Of a stretch of 64,000 nt of DNA, positions 48,356-62,325 are shown in pieces; position 1 is the stretch's first letter, and each line of letters starts with the position of its first letter. This DNA is from Doris montereyensis (lineage: Eukaryota; Mollusca; Gastropoda; Nudibranchia; Dorididae). The notes under the pieces were generated by a model that was given only the letters and a program-made list of their open reading frames with translations, did not search any database and was not told the origin of the DNA. The translations under genes and the position numbers were made by a program. Location: the NCBI GenBank assembly GCA_037039925.1, contig JAXRKP010001005.1, forward strand, positions 1 to 64,000, read 5' to 3'.

Positions 48356-49310
48356 CTGTGAAAAACAATATACGACATATAAAACATTTTTAAAAATCTG
48401 GTTATATCTAATCTTATAATTATTCTAATATAGCAATTAAATAAATATTTAATGTATATATGGTGAATATAATAGAATACAGAAAAAGATCACTATAATC
48501 CAAGGTGTATTGCGTTCTCTGATTTTCCATTGATGCCAAGATAAATCTCAAATCAACTGCTAAACCATAAGACATTAAATAATCCTTGACACAAGAAAAA
48601 GAATTTGTTACCGTCAGTTGAATGGCACAAAGAAATGCAATGAGGAACTTTACAAGTTCACACTAAATGTTGATATGCTTATTTTTCTAATACAATCTTA
48701 ATTTTCTCAGAAATGATCTTTCATGAGCAGAACAATAATAATAAGAGTCTTCTCTTTCACAAGTTTAAATCAACCTCATCTTAAAATTGTTCTGATTGAT
48801 GAGCATACCTGATAATGTCAAAACTTATGGTTGGTCAACGAAGTTCAATGAGATGGTCATTGAACAAAAATCTATTTATTAACAGAGCTATGTACTCAAG
48901 TTCAATGGCTGCTAAAGTAGAAATGGAAATACCTATTTAATTGTGATACTCTTCTCAACATCATAAAAGGGGTTAGATGCAAAAACCACTATATCCAAAG
49001 AAGATAACTTGAGAAAATCAAGTTTGTCTTCCCTTCGTTCTAAGTAAAGCCGATCAATTTGATTTTTAGAGCCGAATTATAATATGATATAGTCAGTTTT
49101 TAACAAAAATGATTTCATCATCAGAAGACTTCATTCAAAGTCTGAGAAGGTGAAAAAACTCACAACATGTAAAATTGGCGCATAGCGGGTTTTGCATCTC
49201 ACCCCCTCCCATATTATTATCTTATACATCCTAACTTTTTGATGTATATATAAATATAAATGTGAATGGCATAGTTATGATGTCTGTAAGATTTTTGGGT
49301 TGACTCTTAC

Positions 49311-49424
49311 CCCAACTGCCTTCATTCTGTCCAAAACATAGCGCAGGAGTCGACACAAAGTGTCCACAGAAATCATGGCCATGGCTTCGGATCTCGTGTC
49401 GGTACACTCTGCTCGCATTATTTT
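49311..49424 (-). CDS. ZMYND8: ZMYND8 exon between PHD and bromodomain
   Basis: Acceptor TTGTCTTTAAAG|AAA, donor GTTGGG|GTAAGA, 114 nt = 38 codons, phase 0. Encodes KIMRAECTDTRSEAMAMISV, then DTLCRLLRYVLDRMKAVG; human has [20 protein letters not shown] here. First bromodomain helix. Confidence 0.94.
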
Positions 49425-50154
49425 CTTTAAAGACAAGAGCAACAACAATTGTGCCATAAAAACATTAAAAAGCAATATCTGCAGAGCATTATGATATGGT
49501 AAAAATGCATCTTTAAAATAATAATTTCTAAATATATAATCCTGAGTTGGTCGTTTTTTGTTCGCCAAAGGCTTTGTTGCCATATTTTACATGTAGGTTC
49601 TCAATGATCCAAAGATCATTTTCATGTAAGGAAGTTTTCTACCAGAATGACATTTAATTATTGAAACTTTCAATGTTTCCTCGTCTTTGAGCAGAATTTT
49701 CATTCACTTAAGTCACCATTTTCAATAGGCTGCATAATTAAAAAGTTGGAATAGTACTGTTCAGGCCCACCTGTGTAACCTTGGTAGTGAAAACTAACCC
49801 AATCCAATAATCGTACTTGATATCACCCAGGGATGACATGCTTGTTTAAACTATATTTTGAAATAATTATCAGTGTATTGAACTATGACAGCAGTTGTAA
49901 TATAAACAGTACTTCCACCAACACAAAAACATTTGTAAAAAAAAAACAAACAAAAAAAGAAAATTAAGTAAACAGAGACAAAAAAATAATTAATCATGAT
50001 AAAGCGAACAGGAATGCTATTCAGTTTTGACAGCCATCTTTAAACATCATCAAAGCATTGAAAATATTCATAATATTAGAAGAAGCTCTTAACTGTTCGT
50101 CTTTTTTTATTGTTCCAACCTGAATATCACATATCTTTAGCATCGTTTTCTTAT

Positions 50155-50520
50155 TCATTAGAGATAAAAACTTTGAATCAAGTGGACATTCAATAACATT
50201 CATTAGAGATAAAAACTTTGAATCAAATGGGTATTTAATAAAATTAATTCGAGATAAAAGCTTTGAATCAAGTGGGTATTCAATAACATTCATTAGAGAT
50301 AAAAACTTTGAATCAAGTGGGTATTCAATAACATTCATTAAAGATAAAAACTTTGAATCAAGTGGGTATTCAATAACATTCATTAGAGATAAAAGCTTTG
50401 AATCAAGTGGGTATTCAATAACATTCATTACAGATAAAAGCTTTGAATCAAGTGGGTATTCAATGACATTCATTAGAGATAAAAGTTTTGAATCAAATGG
50501 GTATCAAATAACATTCATCT
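50155..50520. repeat. 45-bp minisatellite in a ZMYND8 intron
   Basis: Eight copies of a 45-bp unit: CATTCATTAGAGATAAAAAC, TTTGAATCAAGTGGGTATTC, AATAA. A single isolated unit occurs at 51519-51562. The open minus frame (15-residue repeat) reflects a period divisible by three. Confidence 0.93.
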
Positions 50521-50529
50521 AAATATATA

Positions 50530-51022
50530 ATTGCAGACTTTACGACATATGAATTTTGATGAACATATTCATGAATGCATTAATAAAGCAAATAAAATGA
50601 TTGGAATTATTTATAGAAGTTTTTCATATATGGATGTAACGTGTTTCTTACACTTTATAAAACTTATTCGACCTATACTGGAATATGGAAATTATATATG
50701 GAGCCCTTTATTTAAATGGCAATCAATTCTTTTAGAACAAATACAAAGACGAGCGACAATTGTATAAAATTGTTCATAACAGATAATATTGATTATAAAT
50801 CATTTTTCAACTATTCTCATGTGGATTTTACTCAGGGGGATAGATTTAAGATTTATATTACAGAAAGTTCTACTTCTGTGAGACATAAGTTTTTCATTAT
50901 ATAAGCAGTCAAATTATGGAATAATTTACCGTTCAGGACAAAAAATGCAAACATTATTAATTCTTTTAAAAATGCCATTGATATGGAGCTCTATAATCTA
51001 AAATATTTGTATGATGAATGAA
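50530..51022 (+). mobile_element. Non-LTR retrotransposon 3' end remnant
   Basis: Plus-strand translation: FDEHIHECINKANKMIGIIY, RSFSYMD, LIRPILEYGNYIWSPL, LEQIQRRAT (50531-50765). After a frameshift come FTQGDRFKIYI, then KLWNNLPFRTKNANIINSFK ending at TGA near 51021. This is the thumb and C-terminal region of a LINE reverse transcriptase ('HLEYxxxxWSP' and 'RRAT' motifs). Confidence 0.88.
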
Positions 51023-52034
51023 AGTGCATTGCTCTTATTGATTACTATATGTTCAATCATTTTTAAAACTCCATGATTACTTTGAGATGTATGGGGCATT
51101 TAAAGGTTAAATGACCTACATCGTCTCTGAAAAGATATGATGATAAATGATATGATATGGCTTTCATCCAGTCAGAATAGGCTCTCAAACCACTGAACAG
51201 ATAATGCTCAAATTTTAAGCTAGATCTAGCTTTACGTTTTTCTCTTTCTTTTTTCAGCATGTCAATCTCTAGATCTCTTAGCTAGAGCACATTAAAGAGC
51301 TTGCTATGAAAATCCTCCCTCTTAGATCTAGCTCTACATTTAGATCTAGATGTAGAGAAAGATCCAGAGCTACTCTAGACCTACTAAATATTTTTTGGCC
51401 GAGGTTGGGTTCGGATTAGAATGATAAAATGTGCATTGGGTTGATGTCAGCTTTTTTATGCTAACAATTACATCATCATGCTTTAATAACAACCTGCCCA
51501 TTGAGCGGGGATTCACTTGTTAGTGATAAAAACTTTGAATCAAATGGACATCCAATAACACAAACTATGCAGAGGAATGAACATGAGAGTCATGTGACCA
51601 ATATACTACTTAAATCCATGTGAAAAAGACAAAAACAATGACCCCGTGATTTGATTAAACAACAAAATTATTTAGATCCACATTCTTAAGAAATCTATCA
51701 CATTATTCTTTTTAAAGAATTGTCGCTGCAGAATTCTATCTCCCTAACTTGATTTCATGAACTTGTCAGGAGATACAAACAATAAACAATTGATGGCTTC
51801 ACCGCAAGTCCTTAATTGACACAGTGCCAATGAATAAGATTTCAGCATAATTCTGTTATTTGAAGTGTCAAAATGTAGTATTGCCTTACTGTCTAAGGTA
51901 TTTGAATTTTAAGTCTATTTACTGTCAAGGCTGTGTTTTCCAATGTTCAGAGCTAAATCAATAGAATTTTGCAGCCATCATATTAAACAGTCACATTGTT
52001 TGACTTTATCTTCTACACATGCATCAACACTTAC

Positions 52035-52178
52035 TTCACACTCAGGACACACCCAGTCTTGTTCAATATTTTGGGTGTTAGCAAGACATTTTGTATGGAA
52101 TACCCGTGGACAGAGTTCACAACAAATCAACTGGCCTTCTCTGTGACAAAGCCAGCAGAAATAATCGTTTTTATTGTC
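52035..52178 (-). CDS. ZMYND8: ZMYND8 exon, PHD finger
   Basis: Acceptor TTTATTTCAG|GAC, donor TGTGAA|GTAAGT, 144 nt = 48 codons, phase 0. [40 protein letters not shown] gives the full Cys4-His-Cys3 set. Human: [20 protein letters not shown]. The PHD finger cooperates with bromodomain and PWWP to read H3K4me1/H3K14ac. Confidence 0.97.
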
Positions 52179-52317
52179 CTGAAATAAATATTGATGTATC
52201 TTAAAGAAGATGTTGATAAATTTAAAAAACAGACAAAGATTTGGGAATAGATGAAGCAATATGCCATAGTGAAAATGAAATCTACACTTAATTAAAAACA
52301 TAGTGAAGGTACATCAT

Positions 52318-52795
52318 ATTTTTTTAAAAGACCATTGAGTCCATTACAGTTGGAAAGAGCTCTACATCATATTTCTTAAAAAGACCATTGAGTCCATTAC
52401 AGTTGGAAATAGCTCTATATCATATCTCTTAAAAAGACCATTGAGTCCATTACAGTTGGAAAGAGCTCTACATCATATTTCTTAAAAAGACCATTGAGCC
52501 CATTACAGTTGGAAAGAGCTCTACATCATATCTCTTAAAAAGACCATTGAGTCCATTACAGTTGAAAGAGCTCTATATCATATCTCTTAAAAAGACCATT
52601 GAGTCCATTACAGTTGGAAAGAGCTCTACATCATATCTCTTAAAAAGACCATTGAGTCCATTACAGTTGGAAAGAGCTCTACATCATATTTTTAAAAAGA
52701 CCATTGAGTCCATTACAGTTGGAAAGAGCTCTACATCATATTTCTTAAAAAGACCATTGAGTCCATTACAGTTGGAAAGAGCTCTACATCATAGT
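52318..52795. repeat. 53-bp minisatellite in a ZMYND8 intron
   Basis: Nine copies of a 53-bp unit: TTAAAAAGACCATTGAGTCC, ATTACAGTTGGAAAGAGCTC, TACATCATATTTC. Copies are 90% or more alike by eye. It sits between the PHD exon and the upstream KRK exon. Confidence 0.94.
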
Positions 52796-52856
52796 GTACT
52801 CTTATATCTTCCTAATCTTAGGTTGACAAAACTAGCAAAATATTAATCATACTCAC

Positions 52857-52959
52857 TTCCCCTGACCCGTCATTGCGGCCAATCTTTTTCTTTTAGGAGG
52901 AAGATTTGGTGAAAGATCATCTTTACCATGCATCACAGAGCTTTTCCTCTTCAAGGAGA
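52857..52959 (-). CDS. ZMYND8: ZMYND8 exon, basic N-terminal linker
   Basis: Acceptor TTTTTTTGTAG|TCT, donor GGGGAA|GTGAGT, 103 nt. Encodes SLKRKSSVMHGKDDLSPNLP, then PKRKRLAAMTGQG; human has a comparable KRKFPSPP...KKKKKPG. Probable nuclear localisation signal. The exit phase is off by one relative to the PHD exon; a G4 run beside the donor is the likely culprit. Confidence 0.8.
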
Positions 52960-53122
52960 CTACAATTTTTTTTTTTAAAACAAAACAAACAAATTTAAAT
53001 GACACACAACTCCAGTGCTAAATTTATACACATCACTGAAAAAAAAAGTCAACATTTCAATTACTATAAATAAATGAATTTATTCCATCAAAACCATACT
53101 GTTATCCATCTGAGTGGCTCAC

Positions 53123-53307
53123 CTTTAACACTACCTGGGGATGTCCTTGGACTGGACGTTGCTTTGGTTGTAGATGATGAAGTAGAGGCTGTAGAGACTG
53201 AACAGATAGAACTTTACCAGGCATGGGGATTGCGGAAGTGGAGGTACCTGTCATGATCAAGGTGCCAGTGCTCAGACGTGTTCGTATTCCTTTTTCTTTC
53301 TCTTCAC
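53123..53307 (-). CDS. ZMYND8: ZMYND8 exon, N-terminal Ser/Thr-rich, frame broken
   Basis: Acceptor AATGTTACAG|GTG, donor TTAAAG|GTGAGC. The entry frame reads GEEKEKGIRTRLSTGTLIMT, then the frame changes and VSTASTSSSTTKATSSPRTS, PGSVK fits both composition and the next exon's phase. One base is off near 53200-53235. Confidence 0.75.
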
Positions 53308-53869
53308 CTGTAACATTACAAAGAGACAAACTTCTTGAATTGATTCATCGTATATGAAAAGATCCACCTTCTTTTTTTTGTTTTAAAGTAGAGCTACATG
53401 TGAACAAATAATGTCAATGCTTTAAACATTAATAACAACTTCCCACCGATGTAACTCGCAAATTACAAGATTGAGCAATATTGATAAATTATAAGAACCG
53501 ACTTTAATGAAATTCCTTTGTCACTCATTTTCTTAAACCTCATCATCGTTCATGATCGCTGGGTGAAGTTTTCTCAATTTCTTCTTTCAGTTTATCTTTT
53601 TTTCTAAGGGGGACTTGTTTTTGATCTTATCTTTTTCAACAGTTTCATTTAAATCCCATTCATAACTAAGTTAAAGGATGTAACTCTGACTGAGTACAAT
53701 TAAAGCTATCTTATTTTTCAAAGATCTCTCCAACCAAACTGAGACATATATTATTAACTATCATACTAGCCAAGATTTTGGTCCTCATCAACATCATCAA
53801 ACACATAGAGAGCTATGAACTACGATAGATTCTTAGCAGTGAGGTACAAAATATTTAATTACACAGCAA

Positions 53870-54480
53870 AATTACCCATCGCCCCTGGTGGCAAAGTGGT
53901 AAAAGGCTGCCACTTTTTTCAGTTGCCCTGCCTCGCTTAAGAGGCAGTTTTCCAGGATCAGGTCTTCTGGGAGCCACCTCTTCCTCCCCTTTCAGTGATA
54001 GACATTTGACAAGCACATATTCAGGGTTTTCTGACGGGGCATCACACCATCGACAGGCGGGGTCACGGCTCAGGTCAATCCTGATTAGGTGAGCATTGAG
54101 AGGAGTATGTCCGCTTCTCAGGCCAAAAACAAGCAGCTGATCCCTCCTTGGCAGAGATCTCCACACATCATACTTTTGGGCATAAATCTGGGCAGAGCAC
54201 GCCCTGTTGCGATCGCCAACCAATGTGCTAACCATCTGTCACGCAGAGCTATCTGCGTCCTTTGTCATTCTGCCATCCAGTGTACGTAAGCCGTTCCATT
54301 TAGTATCTCGACGGGCGCAGATATTTTGCAAATCAACTGGCTGTATTACCAGCAGGGAATCCTCAATATCCGTGTGGAGAGGGACACTTCACGCTTTCTG
54401 CTTCCATAAATGTCGCATCACTTCCACTTGATAGGGTCCTCCAAGGCAATTTGCCAGTTCTTGAGAACATCGAGAACGGA
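53870..54480 (-). mobile_element. Non-LTR retrotransposon remnant (RNase H-proximal tail)
   Basis: Minus-strand translation contains WRSLPRRDQLLVFGLRSGHT, PLNAHLIRIDLSRDPACRWC and NPEYVLVKC, the 'LPR+xQ..LxRLRTGH..L' and 'C..C...E...H.L..C' block typical of jockey/I-type LINE C-termini. Lies in a ZMYND8 intron, sense to the gene. Confidence 0.82.
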
Positions 54481-54895
54481 CTTTCAGTCCACTAGCTCAC
54501 CTCTCCTTCTACCATGGTGACAGCAGTTTATTACTACTACAGTCTCTCACTGTGTCTGTCTTCTCTCTTATCACGACACTTCAATCAAGCATGAGACTCA
54601 GTATGTTTGGCAACCTTATCTGGTAACTTTTTCATTTAGTGTTTAAGATCATCTAATTGGATAATAATTTGGTTGCTAGAAATCAAAAGAATGCATTACT
54701 TTCTTTTTCTTTTCTTCCTGTAATTATCATATAATATATCTTTTATCCATGTTAGTCTTAGTGCTTTACTTTGCGATAATGTTTAGATAGTTGCATATTG
54801 AGCAGAATTCGTTTGTGCTTTTTCTATCCCTTGTATATAGGCCTGGTTGTAAGGGTCCCAAGCATAACTTTCATACATAGAAGCAAATATCTCAC

Positions 54896-55181
54896 CTTTA
54901 GAAACTTGTGTATCAGTTTCCTCCTTTTCACATTTAAATTCAATGGCTGGGCTTGCCGGATCTGCCAATGTGGACGATGTATGAGATTTGACAAATGTAT
55001 GCTTCCTTTTAGAGATGAAAGTGCTGGAGTTTCTGTGAATCAATTGAGCCTTCCTCAGCCGGTTTGATGCAATTTTGGAGTTTAGGGCCAAGACATGCCT
55101 TTTCTTTTGGGCATGTTTAGATGAAGTCAAAATCATAAGTTGAGAATCTTTCCTTAATTTGCTATCAGAAGGAATTATTTC
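54896..55181 (-). CDS. ZMYND8: ZMYND8 N-terminal exon
   Basis: Acceptor TTCGTTTCAG|GAA, donor TCTAAAG|GTGAGA, 286 nt, leaving one G that joins GT of the next exon (Gly), which confirms the junction. Encodes EIIPSDSKLRKDSQLMILTS, later KRKHTFVKSHTSSTLADPAS and FKCEKEETDTQVSK. The Met within it may be the initiator if the upstream exon is non-coding. Basic and disordered. Confidence 0.78.
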
Positions 55182-58100
55182 CTGAAACGAATAACAGAAA
55201 AAATGGTGAACATTAACAAAAATTAACATGAAGATTTAAAATATTCTCCTAGTCATAACAGGATGACAAGAGTTAAGGTTTATTTTCAAGCACTGAGTGA
55301 GACAAATCCAAAGCTCCCCTTTCTCCAATACTATAGGAGAGTTTTGTCACTAAATCTTCATTTAAAGAGCCTAAAAATGACATTTAAAGTTAACCCTTGA
55401 TGCTTCACCTGCATATAATGTCAATCAAATTTGAAGATTTCACTTTCCAGCATCATAGATTAATTTGGTTGTGTCAAATTGCTTCACTGCCTGTAATGCT
55501 GAACAAAATAATCAAAGTTGAATTCTTTAAACTTTTTATTTAATAAAAGAAAGTGCTTCATTAAAACTGAGTTGTAATAGAATGATAGACTTGTATTTCA
55601 AAGAATGTTATGTGAGCAGCGTAATAGGCTTTTACAAAACCTCTTTGTTTCCTTGGAAAACAGCATATTCATGTATAATCGGTAACATGATAAATCCTTG
55701 AACACATCGTATTCTATTCCTTCTTGAAATACTGTGATGAACACTGTGTACTGATAAATCCCATACATGGCTTCAGAAAGCATCTATTATGCACACAGCT
55801 GGTAATCACGATAGACTCACTGACAAGATCACTTGACAGTTAAAAACAGATCGATCTACTGGTTGTAGACGAAGAGATTAGAGTGTTGAAAGAACAAGGG
55901 AAAATTGAAGCTTCCATCTGAGTTCAGCGACCAGCAACAAAGGGACTTTGATCTCTCAAACAGGTCCATTTCACATGGTCATGATGACATGTGTTATCTG
56001 GACAAGAGGAAGAGCGGCTATTTGAAGTGTATAGACATTAGAAACTACAAGAGCCTATCTTCCTACTGTAAAGAAAGGACTAAGGAGGGAGACTTACATC
56101 CAGAAGTGGAGGGAAGATGTGAAAAACCACCAGATTGCATAAGGGATAGGGGCTGTTTGGGAGGAGGTGGGTTACTATTGAACTGTAGGAAGGGAACAGC
56201 CAAGAATACAAAACGATGGTCACTCATGTCATTGTAAAGGAGAAGATAGGGTGATACTAGTGATAGACATAGGTTAGGGAGCAAGTTTTCAAAAGCATGG
56301 GAAGCATGTAACTGAGGAGAGGTGTTAGGTCTGGAATACAGCGTGTTGCCACAGCTGGGGCGATACACACTTGTGAAAGCAATAAACCGGGGGGGCCTGT
56401 TTCTTTCATCGGGAATGTGTTACCTATGAACACTGGACTGGGTCATGGGATTAGCGAAAGGCGGTTGGACATTTCCTTTAGTATTAGTATTATAGTTCCA
56501 TCATTTTATTTAGATATGAGAATGTAAATGATTCCTTTAGAAATAAAGATAAATGTTGTTCATTGAAACCCTACTACATAAAATTCAACACAGCCAGGCA
56601 TGCTATTATTAAATGACTGGAGTAAAGCCTGACCATGCAGCCACGTGCCCCCCCCCTTCCCGCTTTATATGTTACCTCATCTCTCTCATTTTCTCCACCC
56701 TCTCTATTCGTCTTTCATTACCTTCCACGTTTTCTTTAAGTCTCCTTTTCTCTTTCTCTCTCCCTTTCTATGCCTCCCTCCTCTCTCTCCGTCTCTCTTG
56801 GGAATTGTATTTCATTTTCTTCTTTCTTTTTGTTTATTGTTGTTATGAGGCTTGCTCTGTTGATGAACATTGCTCCATGGGTCGTTGCACCAATGGCTCT
56901 ATTAGTTTCATGCAACATTGTTCAGTGTTTATTTGTTTCTATTTCTCCTTGTTGCTTATGAAGGTTGGGCACACTGAAGATTTCTCGGTCCTGACAGTTT
57001 TCTATCTATTAGTATTATATCTTTTATATTCCTCTTCATTAGTAATGGGCCAACTGCAGTATTATTCCTTTTCATGTTCAATAAAAGTAGGATGTAATAG
57101 ATGTTATTGTTAGTACCCAATGCAATTTAAACACGATGACAATAACAATATGAAATGCCCACTATGTCACCTTACTCAACAAAGATCAAAAACAATCATA
57201 ATAATCACAGGTATGCCGTGGCCAAGCGCAGCTTGTCAGCGGGGTGAGAAAACTATCGGTGCCATGCGCAGAAGCCTTGTACTTGTACACAGTGGAACGA
57301 GATTATCAATCGATATTGAGGTCAGTCTTACAAGGTTTAACATAGCAGTGTACATTTCTAGAAAATGTTCTTCCTCCTCTCTGATTCCATTGATCACAAC
57401 GCTAGATAGCTGTTGCAATCAAGCAATAAGGCCTAGTATTCAGTTTTAATCCAGACATAGAGATCTCCACCAGTCTTTTATCAGTGAAAACATGCTTCTA
57501 GTTTGCGTAGATTATGGCAGTGCCTTCAACTTTGATCTGTTCCAGTTCCAATGACGGTGACTGTTCTGCAAGTGTCACGTGCCGATAAGGACCATAAGTG
57601 TTAATTGTCTTGTTCATCTGATGGATGTCTAGTGTCAACATCAAAAAGCATGGAGAAAGCCTGACACTGGCTACGAGTAGCTAGCAGAGATTTTAGTATT
57701 TTCTAGGCCTACATCACAATGTAGATCTTCAATGGACATCATGTTCCAGAAAAAAGAAATGTGGCATTGCAAATCTGAATAAAATTTGAATTTTCGCATA
57801 ATTGCATTGAGCTAAGCAGACCATTGACCCTCCGACGAAAGAAAAACCAGCCTCTTAGTCGGTCTGAATGTTCTCGAAGCAGCCTCTTAGGCAGACCGAG
57901 ACCGGTCATTTAGACAGGAACCACTGCATAATCTGAAATTTTGACAACCTAATATGCAGATTTTATTTTAACACTCCCTGCCTTCTACATTTTCTGGATA
58001 GAGATAGAATATATCTGGAATTTAGATCTATATTTAAATATAGATCTATCTATAGAATCTCAATGTATATTTTATGAATGTGTGATGCCATTTTCATTGA

Positions 58101-58483
58101 TCCATAGATATCTAGTTAAATCTTGCACCCCAAACACCAGGTTACTCTTTGGAAACTGTAAAAAAAAAATGTTAAATGTCAAATGTTCACGAGGGTGAGT
58201 AATGGAAACACACTAAGAATTTTTACTATATCTTTCAAAACCTTTAAAAAATGGCCGAAGTATCCATTGAAGATGGTCACGCAAAGACAAGATATATCAA
58301 GTTATGCTGGATGATTCTCGTGGTTTCTAGATCTAGATCTAGCCCTAGAATCTGGGCATGAGATTCGTCCAAAGATTATTATTTCAATATCGTAATGATC
58401 CGTCAGCACGTGGTAATGTTGATAACGGAAATCTCTAAAGCGCTTAACTTAATCGAGCACGCGACCTAACAGCATAAAATTAC
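55182..58483 (-). other. Presumed ZMYND8 first intron
   Basis: No further exon recognised. Several frames (55905-56237, 56613-57113, 57120-57449) are open but show no family resemblance. A CT-rich stretch lies near 56690-56810. AGATCT clusters occur near 58020-58050 and 58321-58345. Confidence 0.45.
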
Positions 58484-58600
58484 CTTATTTCGACAAGTAC
58501 TGATATCCCTGTACGTGGTTTCCTGCTCTCAGTTGGCCGTCGACATTTCATTCCTTCTTCTTTCCCGTTTCAATGGGTGTTGTAATGGCCTTGACCTTCC
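58484..58600 (-). other. Candidate ZMYND8 leader exon
   Basis: A good minus-strand donor (GAAATAAG|GTAATT) lies at 58484, downstream of the promoter-like block. An ATG at about 58551 opens MKCRRPTESRKPRTGISVLV to the donor, but its phase does not fit the 55181 exon, so it is either untranslated leader or needs an intervening exon. Upper boundary is a guess. Confidence 0.35.
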
Positions 58601-58765
58601 CCGCAACCATTTAATCTAACAGCGCTGACTTGGCTGAGGGGCGGGATTAAGCCACGCCCATTTCCCGTTTTTGGCCAATCACAATCTGGAGGTTTCAAGC
58701 TCTCCTTTCTGACGCCACGGTCCCGCCTCCTCGGTCACTGTCAGCCAAGATTATCCCCAAGACTC
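58600..58765. promoter_or_regulatory. Candidate shared promoter of ZMYND8 and TRAM1
   Basis: The most GC-rich intergenic stretch in this part of the window, lying between divergently oriented genes. It contains GGGGCGGG (about 58637-58644), GCCACGCCC (58651-58659) and a consensus CCAAT box in GGCCAATCAC (58672-58681). The distance to the TRAM1 ATG is about 0.9 kb, so a separate TRAM1 start site nearer 59.5 kb is also possible. Confidence 0.5.
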
Positions 58766-60431
<1,666 letters not shown>

Positions 60432-61980
60432 CAGGGTGTCCAGCGAGGTTGGAAATATGTCGGATTTTTCATACTCAGGTCGGAAATTGATGTCTTGGGT
60501 AGGAAAACAAGTAGGAAATGAGGCTCAAGTAGTGAAAACAGTGTTCCCATGCATCAGGGAAATACATGAAAACGAAAAAATGTTTCCCGGTCCAGAAAAT
60601 ACCAGGGGAAATGATATATTGAGGATGAACATGAGAGAAAATCAAGGAAATCCAAGTAGACATGAATAATTATCGTCACCGCGAAATAGGAAAATGCGAA
60701 TAAGTTTGTGGACGATGAATCTTTATTTTGTCATGCATGCTTTGCTGGCGATTCTTTCATGTTGAAACTAACCGATTCCAATGTCTTCTTTACAATTGTA
60801 AAGTTTGCCCGTGGAATTAGTATAGGATTTCGACAAAAAGCCTTCAATATTTTCTTTAGTTTTAGCACCTATGCAAATACCATGAACTGCGTACCTACGG
60901 CCCAGCCTCCTTTCTTCAATTTGACTTTTTTTACTCTGGAGAGATTAAGAATGTGATGTGCTAAAAAGCCGATCGCACACGTTGTTTTATAGTTCATGTC
61001 AAAGGGAGAGAGATAGATGGCAATGTACACGTGTGTGTGTAAGAAGCCTAGACAGAATGTTTGTGTGTGTTCAATGCGACCAATCATGCATGCGTGTATT
61101 AGTATTGGAGAGAGTATATATGGACAGTCAGGAGTTTACGGATGACCGAAAGGCAAATGCAAGTGTTTTGTAAGAATAAAGGAGGTTGGATGATCAAAGG
61201 GATATCATGCACGCACGGCCTGATAACAGAATAGAGGTGGCAAATCGGGACATGATGAAGAAAGGCGATGTGAAAACAATCATGTACTATACTAGATTCG
61301 GATCTAAATTTGGGTTTTATTGAAGAAAAAAGAAAGAGGGGTGGGGGCGGTTGCCAATATAATGGAGATTTCTACTAGGGGAGGGGTGGGTAGATGTTTT
61401 ACGTTGCAGTAAATTAAAAACTCTAGATCTAGTATTAAGTTTTTGATTCTGAGAAAGAAGGGGGGGCTAAAAGCAGAAAAGATGAAGATGTATAATTGGC
61501 AGAGTTCAATCAAGTTATAGAAAAAGCCTTCCAAACCTCTTTTTCTTCTCAGTAGACGTAAGTTTTAAGTATCTGTGCGTGTGTTTAGGCTATGATGTTG
61601 TCACTCTTGTGTTTGATTTATTTTTTGAAAGGAGATGGAAAAAAGATTTCAGTTTTGTACTGTTTGCATATTTTGTGAAGATAGGGGTAGATCTATCAGC
61701 TATCAAAAAAAAAATTTTTCAGGAATATGTGGGAAAATGCTGAAATATAATTAATCAGAAGTGAAACATTAAAGAAATGTGTGATCCCTTTTTATTTCAT
61801 TGAGATGCACTAGAAATTCATTCAATTTTATGATTTTAATTAGCAATTTATAATAAAGCAAAAATTGGAAATATTTACGCTGTTCTTCGTTTCTGGCGTC
61901 GGGAGAGTATTTCATTTCCTAGATAGAATTTTTTGTGTTGAGGTAGGAAATATTCAGTTGACTTTTTGCTGGACACCCTG
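60432..61980. mobile_element. TIR-bounded element in TRAM1 intron 1
   Basis: Left end CAGGGTGTCCAGC and right end GCTGGACACCCTG are perfect 13-bp inverted repeats. Sub-terminal sequences also share GGTnGGAAAT motifs near both ends. The interior (about 1.5 kb) has no long frame. CAGGG-type ends suggest a hAT-like element, but I could not find a matching 8-bp target duplication, so the class is uncertain. Confidence 0.65.
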
Positions 61981-62325
61981 ATTTAGATCTATGCAGATTA
62001 TTTATATTAGATAACCTTACTGAGTTTCATGTCTAGAAATATGGTCAATATATTTAATAAGCAAAGCGACCTCAATTGAAAGGATTGTCCCAGTCCGATA
62101 TGTCACATTGACTGATCAGTGACAGTGGAACATGTTCAAGTAAACACACTCCATTTGCTTTGTCTCTCATCAGGACAGGTGTGTCTAGCACAACTTCTCA
62201 GATTGATAATTTTACTTGTGATACAAAAATAACAATAGATCTTAAATCGGGAAAGAAAAAAATGTGTCAGCGCATTGGTTAAATCATTCCATTTTTTATC
62301 ATCATTTCTGTCTTTTGCTCTGCAG

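Larger units (their letters stand above)
19041..55181 (-). other. ZMYND8: ZMYND8 gene, overall layout
   Basis: Minus-strand locus with 28 supported coding exons summing to about 6.4 kb, or about 2135 codons. Human ZMYND8 is about 1190 residues, and almost all the excess comes from one 3.2-kb disordered exon. Domain order is the family's: basic N-terminus, PHD, bromodomain, PWWP, linker with an SCKA motif, coiled coil, MYND finger, Gln/Ser-rich tail. The protein reads H3K4/H3K14 modifications and recruits corepressors such as NuRD and KDM5. Most exon phases match across junctions; where they do not, the mismatch is one base and usually beside a homopolymer. The first ATG in the 55181 exon may be the start, or an upstream exon at 58484-58600 may contribute. 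Confidence 0.92.

Noticed and set aside
56613..57113. A 166-codon plus frame rich in Leu/Phe/Ser
   Set aside because: Its first third is a CT-rich low-complexity tract; no signal for a real membrane protein family was recognised.
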